Of a DNA stretch of 6,518 bases, positions 5,175-6,518 are shown one piece after another (the stretch's first letter is position 1; each line of letters starts with the position of its first letter). The position numbers were made by a program, and so were the translations under genes. The notes under the pieces were generated by a model, which worked only from the letters and a program-made list of their open reading frames with translations, made no database searches and was not told the origin of the DNA. Source of the stretch: an uncultured Methylobacteriaceae bacterium (lineage in GTDB: Bacteria; Pseudomonadota; Alphaproteobacteria; Rhizobiales; Beijerinckiaceae); contig CALMTJ010000189.1 in assembly GCA_937872715.1 (NCBI GenBank), positions 1 through 6,518 of the forward strand, in the 5' to 3' direction.

Positions 5175-6389
5175 ATGCGGATCGCGGTCCTGTCCGACGC
5201 CCCGTCCGAGACCCGGGTCGCGGCCACGCCCGAGACGGTCAAGAAGTACCGGACGCTCGGGGCGGAGGTCGCCGTGCAGAGGGATGCCGGCAAGGCGGCG
5301 GGCTTCCCCGATTCCGAATTCGAGGCGTCGGGTGCCACGATAGCGGCCGATCCCGGCGCGGCGATCCGGGATGCCGACGTCATCCTGACCGTGCGCCGCC
5401 CCGATGCCGCGGCGCTTGCGGGCGCCAAGCCGGGCGCCTTGGCGATCGCCATCATGGACCCGCACGGCCACGAGGCCGAGCTCCGCGCCCTGGCCCAGGC
5501 TGGCGTCTCCGCCTTCGCCATGGAGCTGATGCCCCGCATCACCCGCGCCCAGGTGATGGACGTGCTGTCGAGCCAGGCGAACCTCGCCGGCTACCGGGCC
5601 GTGATCGACGGCGCGGCCGAATACGGCCGGGCGCTGCCGATGATGATGACCGCCGCCGGCACGGTGCCGGCCGCCCGCATCTTCGTGATGGGGGCCGGCG
5701 TCGCGGGGCTCCAGGCCATCGCGACGGCGCGCCGTCTCGGGGCCGTGGTGACGGCGACGGACGTCCGCCCGGCCGCCAAGGAGCAGGTCGAGTCGCTCGG
5801 CGCGAAGTTCATCGCGGTCGAGGACGAGGAGTTCAAGCAGGCGGAGACCGCGGGCGGCTACGCGAAGCAGATGTCGGCCGAGTACCAGGCGAAGCAGGCG
5901 GCGCTCACGGCGTCCCACATCGCCAAGCAGGACATCGTGGTCACGACCGCGCTGATCCCGGGCCGGCCGGCCCCGAAGCTCGTCTCCGCCGCCATGGTGG
6001 CGGCCATGCGGCCCGGCTCCGTCCTGGTCGACCTCGCGACGGAGCGCGGCGGCAACGTCGAGGGCGCCCGGGCAGGGGAGATGGTCACCGCCGCGAACGG
6101 GGTGAAGATCGTCGGCTATTCCTCCGTCGAGCGTCTCGCGGCGACGGGTTCGAGCCTCTACGCCCGCAACCTCTACAGCTTCGTCGAGACGCTGGTGGAC
6201 AAGGCGGCGAAGAGCCTCGCCGTGAAGTGGGACGACGAGCTCGTCCGGGCGACGCTCCTCACCCGCAACGGCGCCGTGGTGCACAGCCTGTTCGGCGCCG
6301 CCGCGCAGCCGACGGCATCCCAGCCGGCCGTCGCGACGGCCGCGACGTCGGCCCCGGCGACGAGCGTCGCCGCCGCCGTGACGCTGTAG
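5175..6389 (+). CDS. pntAA: Proton-translocating NAD(P)+ transhydrogenase, subunit alpha-1 (domain I, NAD(H)-binding)
   Basis: Encodes 404 residues from ATG 5175. The enzyme transfers hydride between NAD(H) and NADP(H), coupled to proton movement across the inner membrane; normally it makes NADPH. This subunit is the soluble, cytoplasmic NAD(H)-binding domain. It starts with the family pattern RIAVLSDAPSETRVAATPETV. The active-site RQDS set is present as R121, Q126, D129 and S132 in PRITRAQVMDVLSSQANLAGYRAV. The Rossmann fold has GAGVAGLQAIATARRLGA (173-190) and D196 at the end of the next strand (ATDVR), with the mobile loop GGYAKQM (227-233). No transmembrane segment follows LFGAA (372-376), so this is the split type, as in Rhodospirillum rubrum, rather than the fused E. 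coli PntA. Residues 377-404 are an Ala/Thr/Ser/Val tail likely to be disordered. pntAB and pntB should lie beyond the right edge. It follows the subunit-IV-like gene by 99 bp. Confidence 0.95.
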   Translation: MRIAVLSDAPSETRVAATPETVKKYRTLGAEVAVQRDAGKAAGFPDSEFEASGATIAADPGAAIRDADVILTVRRPDAAALAGAKPGALAIAIMDPHGHEAELRALAQAGVSAFAMELMPRITRAQVMDVLSSQANLAGYRAVIDGAAEYGRALPMMMTAAGTVPAARIFVMGAGVAGLQAIATARRLGAVVTATDVRPAAKEQVESLGAKFIAVEDEEFKQAETAGGYAKQMSAEYQAKQAALTASHIAKQDIVVTTALIPGRPAPKLVSAAMVAAMRPGSVLVDLATERGGNVEGARAGEMVTAANGVKIVGYSSVERLAATGSSLYARNLYSFVETLVDKAAKSLAVKWDDELVRATLLTRNGAVVHSLFGAAAQPTASQPAVATAATSAPATSVAAAVTL

Positions 6390-6401
6390 AGCTTCGGCCG
6401 T

Positions 6402-6517
6402 TGCACCCCGATCCTCATCCTGAGGTGCCCCGCGAAGCGGGGCCTCGAAGGACCCACGAACCTGCGTGCTTCGAGGCCGAGCTTGGCTCGGCACCTCAGC
6501 ATGAGGAGTGGGGTGCA
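6402..6517. repeat. 116-bp compound palindrome with nested hairpins, downstream of pntAA
   Basis: Arms 6402-6450 and 6469-6517 are 49 bp each and match as reverse complements at 41 positions, without gaps. The 18-nt centre can form a small CACG/CGTG hairpin. Each arm also has two internal hairpins: CCTCA-TCC-TGAGG (6413-6425) and CCTCA-GCA-TGAGG (6494-6506); and a 7-bp stem GCCCCGC-GAA-GCGGGGC (6427-6443) and GCCGAGC-TTG-GCTCGGC (6476-6492). The two 7-bp stems differ by changes that keep pairing. The element starts 12 bp after the pntAA stop and may continue past the window edge. Words such as CTCATCCTGAGGTGC and GGCCTCGAAG are, as I recall, common in dispersed intergenic repeats of Rhizobiales, so this is probably one copy of such a family. 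It may also act as a terminator or mRNA-stabilising structure. Confidence 0.85.
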
Positions 6518-6518
6518 C

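Noticed and set aside
4749..6518. Long minus-strand open frame (589 codons) opposite the subunit-IV-like gene and pntAA
   Set aside because: The translation is rich in Arg, Gly and His without any recognisable domain. It mirrors the codon positions of well-supported plus-strand genes, as expected at this GC content.
1..6518. CRISPR array, transposase, toxin-antitoxin, phage or defence genes
   Set aside because: No regularly spaced repeats and no such protein motifs are present. The coding content is core flagellar, rRNA-modification and respiratory functions of uniform composition.

Overview
This is a GC-rich, densely coding stretch of an alphaproteobacterial chromosome. The gene content points to the order Hyphomicrobiales (Rhizobiales), and a Methylobacterium-like member is my best guess. 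The support is the fliH-fliN-flbD order, an alphaproteobacterial FlbD, a split-type transhydrogenase alpha-1 subunit next to a small aa3-oxidase subunit IV gene, and long imperfect palindromes between genes. The genus is inference; the class is well supported.

Left part (1-1976, + strand): the end of a flagellar operon. The C-terminal part of fliH (cut by the window edge) overlaps fliN by 11 bp, and flbD follows 28 bp later. FliH and FliN belong to the flagellar export and C-ring apparatus. FlbD is the sigma54 activator of later flagellar genes. Its receiver domain has lost the usual phosphorylation residues, and Glu stands where the phospho-acceptor Asp would be.

Middle (1977-3269): flbD converges on a short minus-strand gene for a 69-residue DUF2945/Hva1-TUDOR-type protein. 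A long hairpin-forming palindrome lies between them and could stop transcription from both sides. That small gene diverges from rlmJ, a 23S rRNA adenine-N6 methyltransferase gene, across 111 bp that contain a strong 14-bp hairpin.

Right part (3270-6518, + strand): three co-directional genes linked to quinone and redox metabolism. They encode an ABC1/UbiB-family atypical kinase, a small membrane protein with an aa3-type cytochrome c oxidase subunit IV N-terminus, and the soluble NAD(H)-binding subunit (alpha-1) of the proton-translocating transhydrogenase. The partner membrane subunits (pntAB, pntB) would be expected just beyond the right edge. Between them and pntAA lies a 116-bp compound palindrome whose two arms each carry nested hairpins with compensatory base changes.

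I see no CRISPR array, transposase, RNA gene, prophage or defence system. The window looks like ordinary core chromosome. The most interesting features are the two long palindromic elements, the divergent FlbD receiver, the extended subunit-IV-like protein and the KxGQ variant in the kinase.
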